Below are positions 51,521 through 60,602 of a stretch of 64,000 bases of DNA, piece by piece (positions within the stretch are counted from its first letter, which is position 1; each line of letters opens with the position of its first letter). The notes beneath the pieces are model-generated. The model worked only from the letters and a program-made list of their open reading frames with translations, had not been told where the DNA came from and ran no database searches. Location of the stretch: contig NZ_CP081299.1 of assembly GCF_019711195.1 (NCBI RefSeq), forward strand, positions 868,001-932,000. The letters run 5' to 3'. The position numbers and the translations under genes were made by a program. Source of the DNA: Dyadobacter sp. NIV53. Lineage in GTDB: Bacteria > Bacteroidota > Bacteroidia > Cytophagales > Spirosomataceae.

Positions 51521-53005
51521 ATGAAAAAAATATTTATCGCCATCTGTACATTCATATCGATTGCGACATCAATTGAAACAAAAGCCCAGCAAAATGTACT
51601 TTTGGAGCAATCGTTCTGGAAAACTTCTCCGGACGTGACCGCAGTTAAAGCTGAAATCGAAAAAGGCAGCAATCCTTCACAGTTTAATGGTAACTTATTT
51701 GATCCTGTGGTTCTGGCAATTAATGCCGGGGCACCGAATCCTACCATTGAATATCTGATGACCCAGCCGGGTAATACCGTTGACAAGGCGACTCATGATG
51801 GCCGGATTTATTTGCATTGGGCGGCAATGAAAGGCAATGTTGAACTGATGGAATATCTGGTCGCAAAAGGAGCCAAAGGAAATTATGTGGATGGTCATGG
51901 AGCTACACCGATCAACTTCGCGGCCGGCGGCGGTCAGCAGAATACCAGGGTGTATGATATTTGTCTGGCGCATGGAGCTGATCTTAAAAAGGATCTGAAC
52001 AATGATGGTGCAAATGCGCTTTTGATTGGAATAGCCAATGACAAGGATCTGGCACTGACCAACTATTTTGTCTCAAAAGGCCTCGACCTGAAAAGTACGG
52101 ATGCTGCGGGTAATAATGCATTCAGCTACGCTGCCCGTGCCGGCAAAATTGACATTCTGAAAACACTTTTACAAAAAGGGGTTCCGGCAAATTCAAATGC
52201 GATATTGATGGCTGCGCAAGGTTCACGCGGTGGTGCCAACCCGATTGAAGTATATCAATATCTAGAGAGCCTGAATTTGAAACCGACTGTAATCGGGAAA
52301 AGTGGTGAAAATGCGTTGCATGCAATCGTACGCAAGCCAAAACAGGATGAAATCATCAAGTATTTTATTTCAAAAGGCGTTGATGTAAATAAGGCTGACG
52401 AAGACGGAAATACGGTGTTCATGAACGCTGCTGCCAGTAACCGCGATACGGCTACATTGGGAATGTTGCTTTCAAATGTGAAGAATATTAACCTGGGTAA
52501 TTCGAAAGGTGTCAGCGCATTGGCTATGGCGGTTCGCAGTAATTCTCCGGAAGTGATCGGTTATCTGGTTGGCAAAGGGGCCGATATCAAAACGACGGAC
52601 AAAAATGGTGACAATCTTGATTTCTATCTGGTTCAATCTTACAACGCGCAACGAGTGCCTGAATTTGAGGCCAAGCTGAAAGTGTTGCAGGATAAAGGTT
52701 TCAAAGTGGAAGAGCCTGCCAGTAACGGCAACACATTGTATCATCTGGCAGTTGCCAAAAATGATCTTTCCTTATTGAAGCGCCTGGAAGCGTTTAAAAT
52801 TGACATTAATGCAAAAAATAAAGAAGGCCTTACGGCATTGCACCGTGCGGCGATGATCTCAAAAGACGATACCATGATGAAATACCTTTTGTCTGTTGGT
52901 GCCAAAAAAGAGATAGAAACGAACTTCAAAGAGACTGCTTTCGACCTTGCCGGCGAAAACGAATCACTATCTAAAAACAATGTAACTGTTAATTTCCTGA
53001 AATAA
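51521..53005 (+). CDS. Exported ankyrin-repeat protein
   Basis: Protein of 494 residues from the ATG at 51521 (MKKIFIAICTFISIATSIETKA/QQ), a clear signal peptide; a start 16 codons earlier would bury it. At least seven ankyrin repeats follow, for example GRIYLHWAAMKGNVELMEYL, GVDVNKADEDGNTVFMNAAA and KEGLTALHRAAMISKDDTMM, giving a scaffold in the periplasm or outside. It is the first gene of an operon with DUF2271 and PepSY-flavoreductase genes (6 and 15 bp spacing). Ankyrin proteins of this type often occur beside flavinylation systems in Bacteroidota, but the binding partner is unknown. Confidence 0.9.
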   Translation: MKKIFIAICTFISIATSIETKAQQNVLLEQSFWKTSPDVTAVKAEIEKGSNPSQFNGNLFDPVVLAINAGAPNPTIEYLMTQPGNTVDKATHDGRIYLHWAAMKGNVELMEYLVAKGAKGNYVDGHGATPINFAAGGGQQNTRVYDICLAHGADLKKDLNNDGANALLIGIANDKDLALTNYFVSKGLDLKSTDAAGNNAFSYAARAGKIDILKTLLQKGVPANSNAILMAAQGSRGGANPIEVYQYLESLNLKPTVIGKSGENALHAIVRKPKQDEIIKYFISKGVDVNKADEDGNTVFMNAAASNRDTATLGMLLSNVKNINLGNSKGVSALAMAVRSNSPEVIGYLVGKGADIKTTDKNGDNLDFYLVQSYNAQRVPEFEAKLKVLQDKGFKVEEPASNGNTLYHLAVAKNDLSLLKRLEAFKIDINAKNKEGLTALHRAAMISKDDTMMKYLLSVGAKKEIETNFKETAFDLAGENESLSKNNVTVNFLK

Positions 53006-53010
53006 TTTTC

Positions 53011-53505
53011 ATGTCCAATCTACTTAAAACAGCGTTTGTATTTCTTGCGCTAATAGTCGCTCGTCCTGCCACTACATTTGCACAAAACGCAGGTACGGCC
53101 AAATACAAATGCGTGATCCAGATGACAAATTACATGGGCGAAGGTGCATATATTGTCATTTCCCTGATCAACAGTAAAAATGCCTACGAAAAAACATTGT
53201 ACGTACTTGGCCCTGATAAGAAGTGGTACAACAGTATAAAAGAATGGCATAAGTTTCAATCCAAAAAACCTGCGAATATCAGTGCAATTACCGGCGCATC
53301 CGTTACAGGCGGTGATCGCAGCGTAAATGTGATAGAAATTGAAAGCGCAAAAATCAATGCCGGTTATAAAATCAGATTTGAAAGTGCCGTAGAAGATAAA
53401 GAATATCACGTCAAAGATCTGGAAATTCCTTTAACCACGGAAGGCCTTTCCGCCAAGAGCGAAGGTACCGGATTCATCCGCTACGTCCGGTTCAGCCCCA
53501 ATTAA
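53011..53505 (+). CDS. DUF2271 protein with candidate FMN-attachment motif
   Basis: Exported protein of 164 residues (signal peptide to about TFA/QN). The DUF2271 pattern shows in YKCVIQMTNYMGEGAYIVIS and LGPDKKWYNSIKEWHKFQSK. Residues 93-97 are ITGAS, agreeing with the motif (S/T)GA(S/T) where ApbE-type transferases attach FMN to Ser or Thr; the candidate is Ser97. An apbE gene faces this operon from the other side. It would carry electrons between the PepSY reductase and an extracytosolic acceptor. It starts 6 bp after the ankyrin gene. FMN attachment is inferred from the motif and context. Confidence 0.8.
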   Translation: MSNLLKTAFVFLALIVARPATTFAQNAGTAKYKCVIQMTNYMGEGAYIVISLINSKNAYEKTLYVLGPDKKWYNSIKEWHKFQSKKPANISAITGASVTGGDRSVNVIEIESAKINAGYKIRFESAVEDKEYHVKDLEIPLTTEGLSAKSEGTGFIRYVRFSPN

Positions 53506-53520
53506 ATTTCCGAGTATTTT

Positions 53521-55716
53521 ATGACTATTTCAATATGGAGATACAGCCACTTAGCGTTGGCTGTATCTTCTTTTCTTTTGATCATACTGGCTTCTGTTAC
53601 CGGCATCATACTGTCGTTTCAGCCCATATCGGAAAAATTTCAGCCGTACAAAGTTGAACATTTTGATGAGATCAGGCTCGCTCAAACACTTCCTGTATTA
53701 AGAAAGCAACATCCAGGAATAAGTGAGCTGTCAGTAGACGCGAACCAGTTTGTGCAGATTAAAGGAAGCGATAATGATGGCAAAGAATTGTCTGCTTATA
53801 TCGATCCGCTGACGGGAAAAATCCTGGGTATTCCCGCACCGAAAAGTGAATTTTTCGAGTGGGTCACTGCTTTGCACCGGTCACTTTTTATACATGAAAC
53901 AGGAAGGTTTTTTATCGGGCTGACAGCATTTTTATTGCTGCTGATAACCGTTTCCGGATCTATACTCATTATTCAAAGGCAACGCGGTATAAAACGGTTT
54001 TTTACAAAAATCGTAAGGGATAATTTCGCGCAATATTACCATGTGGTCCTGGGCCGGTTGTCGCTCATTCCCATTTTTTTAATTGCTTTAACAGGCACCT
54101 ATTTATCCCTCGCGCGATTCGGGTTTATTGAAACGCCAAAACTTTCTTCCGAGGTTGACTTTGACACTTTTAAGTCTGACCCTGAGAAAAATCCTGCTGA
54201 TTTTGAGATCTTTAAGCTGGTCAATTTATCGGAAGTGCAGACTATTGAATTTCCGTTTTCGGAAGATGTGGAGGACTATTATACATTAAAGCTGAAAGAC
54301 CGGGAAGTGACTGTGAACCAGATTACTGGTGAGATTTTGAGTGAAGTTAAATACCCGTCGACTATATTACTTACCGAACTGAGCCTTGACCTGCATACCG
54401 GAAGAACAAACAGTATCTGGGCAATTATCCTGGCGGTTGCATCAGCTAATATTCTCTTTTTTATCTACTCCGGCTTTGCTATTACTTTAAAGCGCATAGC
54501 AGGAAGAACCAGGAATAAATTTACAGCCGAAGAGAGCGAATTCATCATTCTGGTCGGTTCTGAAAATGGCAGTACATTCAGGTTCGCAAACGCTATTCAT
54601 CAGCAACTGACGGCAAGTGGCAAGACCGCTTTTGTTACAGAACTGAATAATTACAAAGTTTATCCAAAAGCTTCTCATATCATTGCCATGACAGCCACTT
54701 ATGGGCTTGGTAATCCGCCAACCAATGCTGCCGGTTTTGAAAAATCAGTAGAAAAACACCGTCAGTTGCAGCCTGTCTACTTTTCGGTAGTAGGCTTCGG
54801 TTCACACGGTTATCCCGATTTTTGCAAATTCGCATTTGAAGTAGATAACATATTTGCAAAACAGAAATGGGCAGTTCCTATGCTGGAAATCCATACGGTA
54901 AATGACCGTTCGCCCGACGAATTCAGTCAGTGGGCGACAACCTGGTCACAGCATGCGAATATTCCGCTGGCGGTTTCCACAGAGCTGATAACACCAAAAC
55001 ATGAACGTCCGCACGCTTTAACTGTTGTAAGCAAAACGGTGGTCTATTCTGCCGGGGAAGCTTTTCTAATCCGTTTTAAAACTAATGCGGAAGTAGAATT
55101 TACATCCGGTGATCTGCTGGCTATTTACCCGGCGGATGATCATCGTGAACGGCTTTATTCCATTGGCAAAGTTGGCAATAATGTACAGCTCAGTGTCAAA
55201 TTACATTCCAATGGCCTGGGTTCCGAACATCTTTATGGTCTTAAAACAGGAGATGCCATTAATGCCCGGATTGACAAAAATGAACATTTCCATTTCCCAA
55301 GAAAAGCAACCTCCGTGATCATGATCTCGAATGGGACCGGCATTGCGCCTTTTCTGGGCATGATCGATCAGCAAACCGGTGATACGAGCTGCCACCTGTA
55401 TTGCGGTTTTCGCGATGCAGTTTCTTTTGGCATATATAAAGAAGCCATTGAGCAAAATTTACAGGACAAAAAGCTGAGCAAACTGAATTTGGCCTACTCG
55501 CGGGAAGGACAAAAAGAGTATGTGACAGATCTTTTGGAAAAGGATACTGATTTGGTTGCTAACGTACTTGCTAACAAGGGTGTAATTATGCTTTGCGGAT
55601 CATTATCGATGCAAAATAATGTAGTAGAATTACTGGAAAATATTTGTAAAACCAGGTTGGGAAAAAGTGTGAGTTATTACCAGTCGCACGGACAGGTATT
55701 GATGGATTGTTATTGA
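53521..55716 (+). CDS. PepSY membrane / flavodoxin-reductase fusion protein
   Basis: Protein of 731 residues in two halves. Residues 1 to about 330 are a PepSY-associated membrane domain with four membrane segments and His residues (H10, H119, H125, H174, H292) placed like heme ligands in iron-reductase-like PepSY proteins. From about 341 a flavodoxin domain (FIILVGSENGSTFRFANAIH), an FAD-binding domain (about 500-600) and an NAD(P)H domain (VIMISNGTGIAPFLGMIDQQ, VIMLCGSLSMQNNVVELLEN) follow, as in sulfite-reductase flavoprotein. It would take electrons from cytosolic NAD(P)H and pass them across the membrane. It starts 15 bp after the DUF2271 gene. Confidence 0.93.
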   Translation: MTISIWRYSHLALAVSSFLLIILASVTGIILSFQPISEKFQPYKVEHFDEIRLAQTLPVLRKQHPGISELSVDANQFVQIKGSDNDGKELSAYIDPLTGKILGIPAPKSEFFEWVTALHRSLFIHETGRFFIGLTAFLLLLITVSGSILIIQRQRGIKRFFTKIVRDNFAQYYHVVLGRLSLIPIFLIALTGTYLSLARFGFIETPKLSSEVDFDTFKSDPEKNPADFEIFKLVNLSEVQTIEFPFSEDVEDYYTLKLKDREVTVNQITGEILSEVKYPSTILLTELSLDLHTGRTNSIWAIILAVASANILFFIYSGFAITLKRIAGRTRNKFTAEESEFIILVGSENGSTFRFANAIHQQLTASGKTAFVTELNNYKVYPKASHIIAMTATYGLGNPPTNAAGFEKSVEKHRQLQPVYFSVVGFGSHGYPDFCKFAFEVDNIFAKQKWAVPMLEIHTVNDRSPDEFSQWATTWSQHANIPLAVSTELITPKHERPHALTVVSKTVVYSAGEAFLIRFKTNAEVEFTSGDLLAIYPADDHRERLYSIGKVGNNVQLSVKLHSNGLGSEHLYGLKTGDAINARIDKNEHFHFPRKATSVIMISNGTGIAPFLGMIDQQTGDTSCHLYCGFRDAVSFGIYKEAIEQNLQDKKLSKLNLAYSREGQKEYVTDLLEKDTDLVANVLANKGVIMLCGSLSMQNNVVELLENICKTRLGKSVSYYQSHGQVLMDCY

Positions 55717-55731
55717 ATCTCCTGCCCTATT

Positions 55732-56718
55732 TTATTGCTTGTACTTAGAAATATCGAAGTTTTTGGAGGTAAAAACTTTACCATCATCAGCTATCATCAC
55801 ACATTTAAATTCAGGAAAACGCTCTATCAGTTCCAAACCAGCATTTTTTCCTAAAACCATGATAGAAGTACTGAAACCATTTGCCTTTTCCGCACTCGGG
55901 CCGAAAACGGTAACACTGCTTAAACCGGTTGCGGGATAACCGGTGGCCGGATTAATAATGTGCGAGTATCGTCTGCCATTAAAAACGACGAATTTTTCAT
56001 AATTTCCAGAGGTAACAACAGCACCCTGACTAAGCGGGATCACAGCAAAAATTTCGTCCCGATGCATCGGATCGTTGATACCAATTACCCAGTCGCTGCC
56101 ATCAGGCTGCTTTCCCCACGTATTCATGTCCCCGGTGCCATTGACAATACCGGCATTTATTCCACGGGCAAGCATCATATCCCGGCATCTATCGGCGGCA
56201 TAACCTTCACCCAATGCTCCAAAACCAATCTTCATGCCTGCCACTTTAAGAAAGACAGTCGAGCGCTCTTTATCCAGTATAATGTTTTGGTAACCCACTT
56301 TTTCAACAGATTTTTTAATTTCTTCGGGCGTCGGCATAGCAGTCATAGATCCATCAAATTTCCAAATCCCATCCATTGCTGCAAAGCTGATATCAAACGC
56401 GCCATTGGTAAGCCGGGAAAGTGCAAGTGCCCTTTCTGTTAATTCAAAAACCTCTTTATCGACTTTAACGGGCATGATTCCGGCATTTGCATTCACCTGA
56501 GAAATTTGGGAAGTTGGTTTCCAGTCAGAGATCAGGTTTTCAATCCGGGTTATTTCATGAATGACGGTATCAATATTTATTTCGGCTGTCAAAGAATCTT
56601 TGGCAACAAGTGTAATTTCAAACCGGCCTCCCATGAGCAGTGTTGTTCTTTTTCTTAAAGTTTGTGAGTAAGAGATGAAACTATGTAAGATCAGAATTAA
56701 TGTAAGGCAATTTTTCAT
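55732..56718 (-). CDS. apbE: FAD:protein FMN transferase ApbE
   Basis: Exported enzyme of 328 residues (signal peptide MKNCLTLILILHSFISYS) that attaches FMN to Ser or Thr of target proteins outside the cytoplasm. It shows MGGRFEITLVAKDS, IVNGTGDMNTWGKQPDGSDW and the conserved YSHIINPATGYPATG block, and YEKFVVFNGRRYSH. It faces the DUF2271/PepSY operon, stops 15 bp from the reductase stop, and the DUF2271 protein has a fitting motif. A terminator-like hairpin lies 40 bp before its start on the coding strand. Confidence 0.95.
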   Translation of the reverse strand: MKNCLTLILILHSFISYSQTLRKRTTLLMGGRFEITLVAKDSLTAEINIDTVIHEITRIENLISDWKPTSQISQVNANAGIMPVKVDKEVFELTERALALSRLTNGAFDISFAAMDGIWKFDGSMTAMPTPEEIKKSVEKVGYQNIILDKERSTVFLKVAGMKIGFGALGEGYAADRCRDMMLARGINAGIVNGTGDMNTWGKQPDGSDWVIGINDPMHRDEIFAVIPLSQGAVVTSGNYEKFVVFNGRRYSHIINPATGYPATGLSSVTVFGPSAEKANGFSTSIMVLGKNAGLELIERFPEFKCVMIADDGKVFTSKNFDISKYKQ

Positions 56719-56759
56719 TTCTAATTATTCCTGCTGAATATCAAGGCTATCAAATAAAA

Positions 56760-56787
56760 AACCGGAAGAAATGTCTCCCCTCCGGTT
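56760..56787 (-). terminator. Terminator-like hairpin in the apbE leader
   Basis: Read on the minus strand, aaccgga and tccggtt form a 7-bp stem with a loop of 14 bases, followed by tttttt. It lies 42 bp upstream of apbE, so it would stop transcription before the gene unless antagonised, or it ends an earlier transcript. Minus-strand remnants upstream (about 56820-56870, ARMDITGLPQP) are compatible with a lost gene that used this terminator. Confidence 0.5.
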
Positions 56788-56984
56788 CAAATATGCAAAA
56801 AAAATTAAACTTATAAGTTACGGTTGCGGCAAACCCGTGATATCCATTCTGGCAACATCATATGATCATTCAGAGATAATAGGGGCTTATTTATTTGGTA
56901 ATCCCAGCAATTTTAATCTGCTTTGTCACGAAATTCATTGGCAGAATTTTTGCTATGACTCGTTTTGAAACTTAACAATTTGAA

Positions 56985-58300
56985 ATGAAAAAACTTCTTT
57001 TGGTTTTATTGGTTAGCATGTATGCAAATCCAGGCAGAGCCCAGCTTTTGAATCGTGTCCGGAACCGGGTTGAGCAAAAAGTCAATCAGAAAATAGATCA
57101 GAAAATTGACCAGTCGATAGACAAAGCGACTGAAAAAAGAAGCCTAAAGACAGTCCTGCGACTCAGGATTCTTCCACTCAGCAAAACAGTCCGGCAGAAA
57201 CAACTGGAAGTCCTGTACCGGCCAGTACAGCCCAAAATTCAGCCCCTAAAAATGTTGCCATTCAGGATATCAATTCCTATTCCAAATTTGACTTTATCGC
57301 TGGTGAAAAAGTGATTGTTCAGGAAGATTTTTCTAAGGAATCGCTGGGGGATTTTCCATCAAACTGGAACACCCGTTCCGGGGCAGAACTGGTTACGATC
57401 AATACCCGTGAAGGAAAATGGCTTCGTCTGGCACAGACCGGCGTGTTTTATCCTGAATATATTACGGATAACCTGCCTGAAAATTTTACATTACAGATAG
57501 ATTTGCTGGCCAATCAGCAGGTAGCCGCTATTGGCCAGTGGATGGTCAGTTTGCTGCAAACGAAAGACACAGATGAGAAATTCAGATTAGGAGAAGGCTT
57601 GCATGCATCGGGTGTTGCCAACTTCCAGCTGAACTTTCAACCCGGCTCGTCAAGAGGACAAATGTACTATTCAACTAACCTTATTGGCAGTCAGTCAAAA
57701 TCGGGCATACCCGAATTTCATACACCGGAAAAGCCTTCAGTAAAAATATCAATCTGGCGGCAAAAACAGCGTATCCGGGTTTATCTTGACAGTACAAAGG
57801 TTTTGGATCTGCCCAGGGCGCTTGACGCCAATGCAACACTGAACTCGCTCGTATTTTCATCCAGCAATCCTGAATATGATTCCAAAGAAGGAGCATTTTT
57901 CATGAGTAATATCAGGCTTGCAGTAGGTGCTCCGAACCTGCGCAGTAAGCTGATGAATGAGGGGAAGTTCAGCACAAACGGCATTTTGTTCGATGTGAAC
58001 AGTGACCAGATAAAACCTCAGTCTTATGGAAGTTTACAGGATATTGCTCAACTGCTTAAAGAAAATACGGCGGTAAAGGTTAAGATTATTGGCCATACGG
58101 ATGCGGACGGCGATGATCATGCCAATCTGGAACTTTCCAAACGCCGGGCTCTTGCCGTTGTGCAGGCGCTGACAACTACTTTCGGTATTGATGCTTCGCG
58201 GTTACAAAGTGATGGAAAAGGAAAATCTGAGCCAGTGGACAACAATGATACATCAGCCGGAAAAGCCAATAACAGGCGTGTAGAATTTATTAAATTATAA
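56985..58300 (+). pseudogene. OmpA-family outer-membrane protein, frameshifted
   Basis: The N-terminal frame starts MKKLLLVLLVSMYANPGRAQ (signal peptide) and RVEQKVNQKIDQKIDQSIDK, then the reading is lost at a run of six A (57133-57138). The other frame continues KPKDSPATQDSSTQQNSPAE, GEKVIVQEDFSKESLGDFPS, and a concanavalin-like middle, ending with the OmpA C-terminal domain ILFDVNSDQIKPQSYG, HTDADGDDHANLELSKRRAL and NRRVEFIKL. One added A joins them into about 438 residues. The OmpA domain binds peptidoglycan. As given no full protein is made; a sequence error is possible. Confidence 0.85.
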
Positions 58301-58356
58301 TTTACGGCGTCCGGATTCTCTAAATTTCTGTTAACATCTTTGCCAGTCAGATAGAA

Positions 58357-58671
58357 TTATAAATCGGCTTCCCGCTGTAAAATTATTCTGGCTAATTTGA
58401 GTTCCAATCCGTAGACAATTGCGGCTTTATCGCGTCGATTCCGGCTATTGACCGGAAAACGTTTTTTCAGGGCCGAGATTTGCTGGTAACGCTGATAATA
58501 TCTTTTTATAAGGTCAGGATTGGCGTGGCACTTCATTTTTTCAACATTCCACAGACGGAAATAAATTTGTGAAAGCGAGCCGATCACTTCGTCAAAAAGA
58601 TCAGTTCCCAGAAAAATATCTGATCCTTGTGTATCCGCACTTTGTTCAATATTTGAAACCTGCTCTTCCAT
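58357..58671 (-). CDS. Unknown protein overlapping its upstream gene
   Basis: Protein of 104 residues, MEEQVSNIEQSADTQGSDIF at the start and LKKRFPVNSRNRRDKAAIVY toward the end, predicted mostly helical and basic at the C-terminus with no signal peptide. Its start lies 26 bp inside the end of the preceding gene (58646-59095) in another frame, so translation may be coupled. No family recognised. Confidence 0.55.
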   Translation of the reverse strand: MEEQVSNIEQSADTQGSDIFLGTDLFDEVIGSLSQIYFRLWNVEKMKCHANPDLIKRYYQRYQQISALKKRFPVNSRNRRDKAAIVYGLELKLARIILQREADL

Positions 58672-59095
58672 GCCCTAAAAATGGTTGTGTGTGAAATAAT
58701 TTTAATAATCCTTCATTACATTTTTTTCTGAAATAATAGAAAAACGCGCTGCTGTTTGACTCGGTCTGTATTACAGAATTGTAATGTTCCCAATTGTTAC
58801 TTTCCATGAAATTGAGCAAGGAAGCAGCCGAGACAAAAACTTTTTCTTTTCCGCTAACAGGATCTGTAATTTTTTGATTCTCAGAATTGTTAGCAAGATT
58901 AGCAGCGTTTAAATTACTTTTCTGGCCATAATCTACAAACACCCTTACATTTTTTCTGAGTGTCCAGTCCACTACCATCACCTCAATGACCTTAATTTTC
59001 TCATCCCGATTAATATCAACATTGCCCACAAAAACCTGACTGTAAGAAAAAGAGAAAGCCAAAAGAAAGACAAAGAATAATAAACAGAATTTCAT
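58646..59095 (-). CDS. Exported protein of unknown function
   Basis: Protein of 149 residues with a signal peptide (MKFCLLFFVFLLAFSFSYS, then QV). The mature part has VGNVDINRDEKIKVIEVMVV and VRVFVDYGQKSNLNAANLAN, a beta-rich region with repeated Asn. No family recognised. Its last codons overlap the start of the 104-residue gene, with which it probably forms a two-gene operon. A 210-bp gap upstream should hold the promoter. Confidence 0.6.
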   Translation of the reverse strand: MKFCLLFFVFLLAFSFSYSQVFVGNVDINRDEKIKVIEVMVVDWTLRKNVRVFVDYGQKSNLNAANLANNSENQKITDPVSGKEKVFVSAASLLNFMESNNWEHYNSVIQTESNSSAFFYYFRKKCNEGLLKLFHTQPFLGHGRAGFKY

Positions 59096-59304
59096 AAATT
59101 TAATATATCAATTTTCCAACAATGATATAGATTTTTCAATTAGTAATCATATTAAAAAATTGTTATTTCTTTATAGAAATTCAACTTTGTAAGCACAAAT
59201 AGGAGCCACTACCGATATAGCCTTTTAAAGCTAATAATATGTTAACAATCAGGAATTATTAAGATCATACCCGGCATGTACTTTTGGGAGACCAACACAT
59301 TGAT

Positions 59305-60300
59305 ATGCTAACCGTTTCAAATAAAAAGAACCGCTACATAAAACAGACACTTTCTGTACTGTTTATATTTTTCTGCCTGCGCGCAGGTTCTGTATCTACC
59401 GGTGATTTCAGTGCTTTCGCCAAATCCATGCAGTTTGCTTTTTTATCCGATACTTCCAGCTCCGGAAGCTTTTCTGTTATCACCTATAACATTGCAGGTT
59501 TACCCGGCATTATTTCAAGCGCAATGACCGAAAGAGAATCCAGTATAACGGAAATAGGGAAAAGGTTAAACGCATTCGATATAGTACACGTTCAGGAAGA
59601 TTTCAGTTATAATGACGATTTATACAGCATTGAAAACATGCACCCTTTCCGGTCGGTTACCAAAGGAAATGTGCCTTTTGGAGATGGACTCAATACGCTC
59701 TCAAAATATCCGGTCACTGAAATAACCCGTATCAGCTGGCAGGATTGCACCGGAGCAGATTGTCTGACCCCAAAAGGATTCAGCTATTCCCGGATCGAAA
59801 TAGCCCGAAATCATTTTATAGATTTTTATAATGTACATGCCAATGCATTTAACGATACGGAAGCGGCAGCGGCAAGAAGGAATAATATCAGGCAGCTTTC
59901 GGATTATATCAAAACGCATTCTCAGGGACATGCCGTTGTTGTAATGGGTGATTTAAATGCTCATTACAGTTTTTATCACGACAATCTAAATACGCTTTTA
60001 ACTGATAATTCCCTTACTGATACATGGGTATCGCTGCAAAATAATGGCAGCATGCCGATAGCACTTACACAAACTCCGGAAAAAAATATCCTTGGCCTGA
60101 ATGCTTCGACCGAAACAATTGATAAAATACTTTATCGCAGCAGCAACGAAATCCTGCTAAAACCTTCGGAATATAAGCTCGAACGCCAACTTTTTAATAC
60201 TGCGACCGGCATACCGCTGTCGGACCATCATCCGGTTAGCTTATCATTCGCCTGGACTTTGCAGGATCAAACCAAAAATCACGTCGCTTCCATAGATTAA
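59305..60300 (+). CDS. Exported endonuclease/exonuclease/phosphatase family protein
   Basis: Protein of 331 residues from the ATG at 59305 (MLTVSNKKNRYIKQTLSVLF); an upstream TTG at 59284 is possible. A hydrophobic N-terminal segment (TLSVLFIFFCLRAGSVSTG) serves as signal or anchor. The EEP fold is shown by SVITYNIAGLPGI, VHVQEDFSYNDD (Glu), FYNVHANAF (His), VVMGDLNAHYS (Asp/Asn) and LSDHHPVSLSF (the final catalytic Asp-His), so it probably hydrolyses phosphodiesters outside the cytoplasm, either of DNA, sphingomyelin-like lipid or phosphoinositide. The gene is alone. Confidence 0.9.
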   Translation: MLTVSNKKNRYIKQTLSVLFIFFCLRAGSVSTGDFSAFAKSMQFAFLSDTSSSGSFSVITYNIAGLPGIISSAMTERESSITEIGKRLNAFDIVHVQEDFSYNDDLYSIENMHPFRSVTKGNVPFGDGLNTLSKYPVTEITRISWQDCTGADCLTPKGFSYSRIEIARNHFIDFYNVHANAFNDTEAAAARRNNIRQLSDYIKTHSQGHAVVVMGDLNAHYSFYHDNLNTLLTDNSLTDTWVSLQNNGSMPIALTQTPEKNILGLNASTETIDKILYRSSNEILLKPSEYKLERQLFNTATGIPLSDHHPVSLSFAWTLQDQTKNHVASID

Positions 60301-60602
60301 CCAGTTTTATCAGTCCGCCATATCATCCTGATTACTTACTAAAAGTATCTCTCTCAAAGGATAACCGGTAGGTATAACATTCCCCGACAGATCGTCGGCT
60401 ATTCATCAACCAGACAACGAGCACTTCTTGTTTGGAACTATTTATTTCCCCCTGTTTTTTTACGCAAAAGCCTGCAATTTCATTGTTAACCAGCTGATAA
60501 ATCGAAAGATAACTATTTTGATTTTTTATTATCTAAAATTTAATTTATATGTAAATTCACATAGGAATTATAATTTGGCTCATAAGTCTCAACTTAGGTC
60601 AC
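60301..60602. other. Intergenic region before ELR-repeat gene
   Basis: About 300 bp without a convincing gene. A short hairpin ccgac/gtcgg near 60389 was seen without a T-run. The promoter of the large surface-protein gene should be here. Confidence 0.4.

Noticed and set aside
56820..56870. Minus-strand peptide ARMDITGLPQP upstream of apbE
   Set aside because: Too short to identify; mentioned only as context for the hairpin.
60389..60405. Short hairpin ccgac/gtcgg before the ELR-repeat gene
   Set aside because: Five-base stem, no T-run and no conservation evidence.
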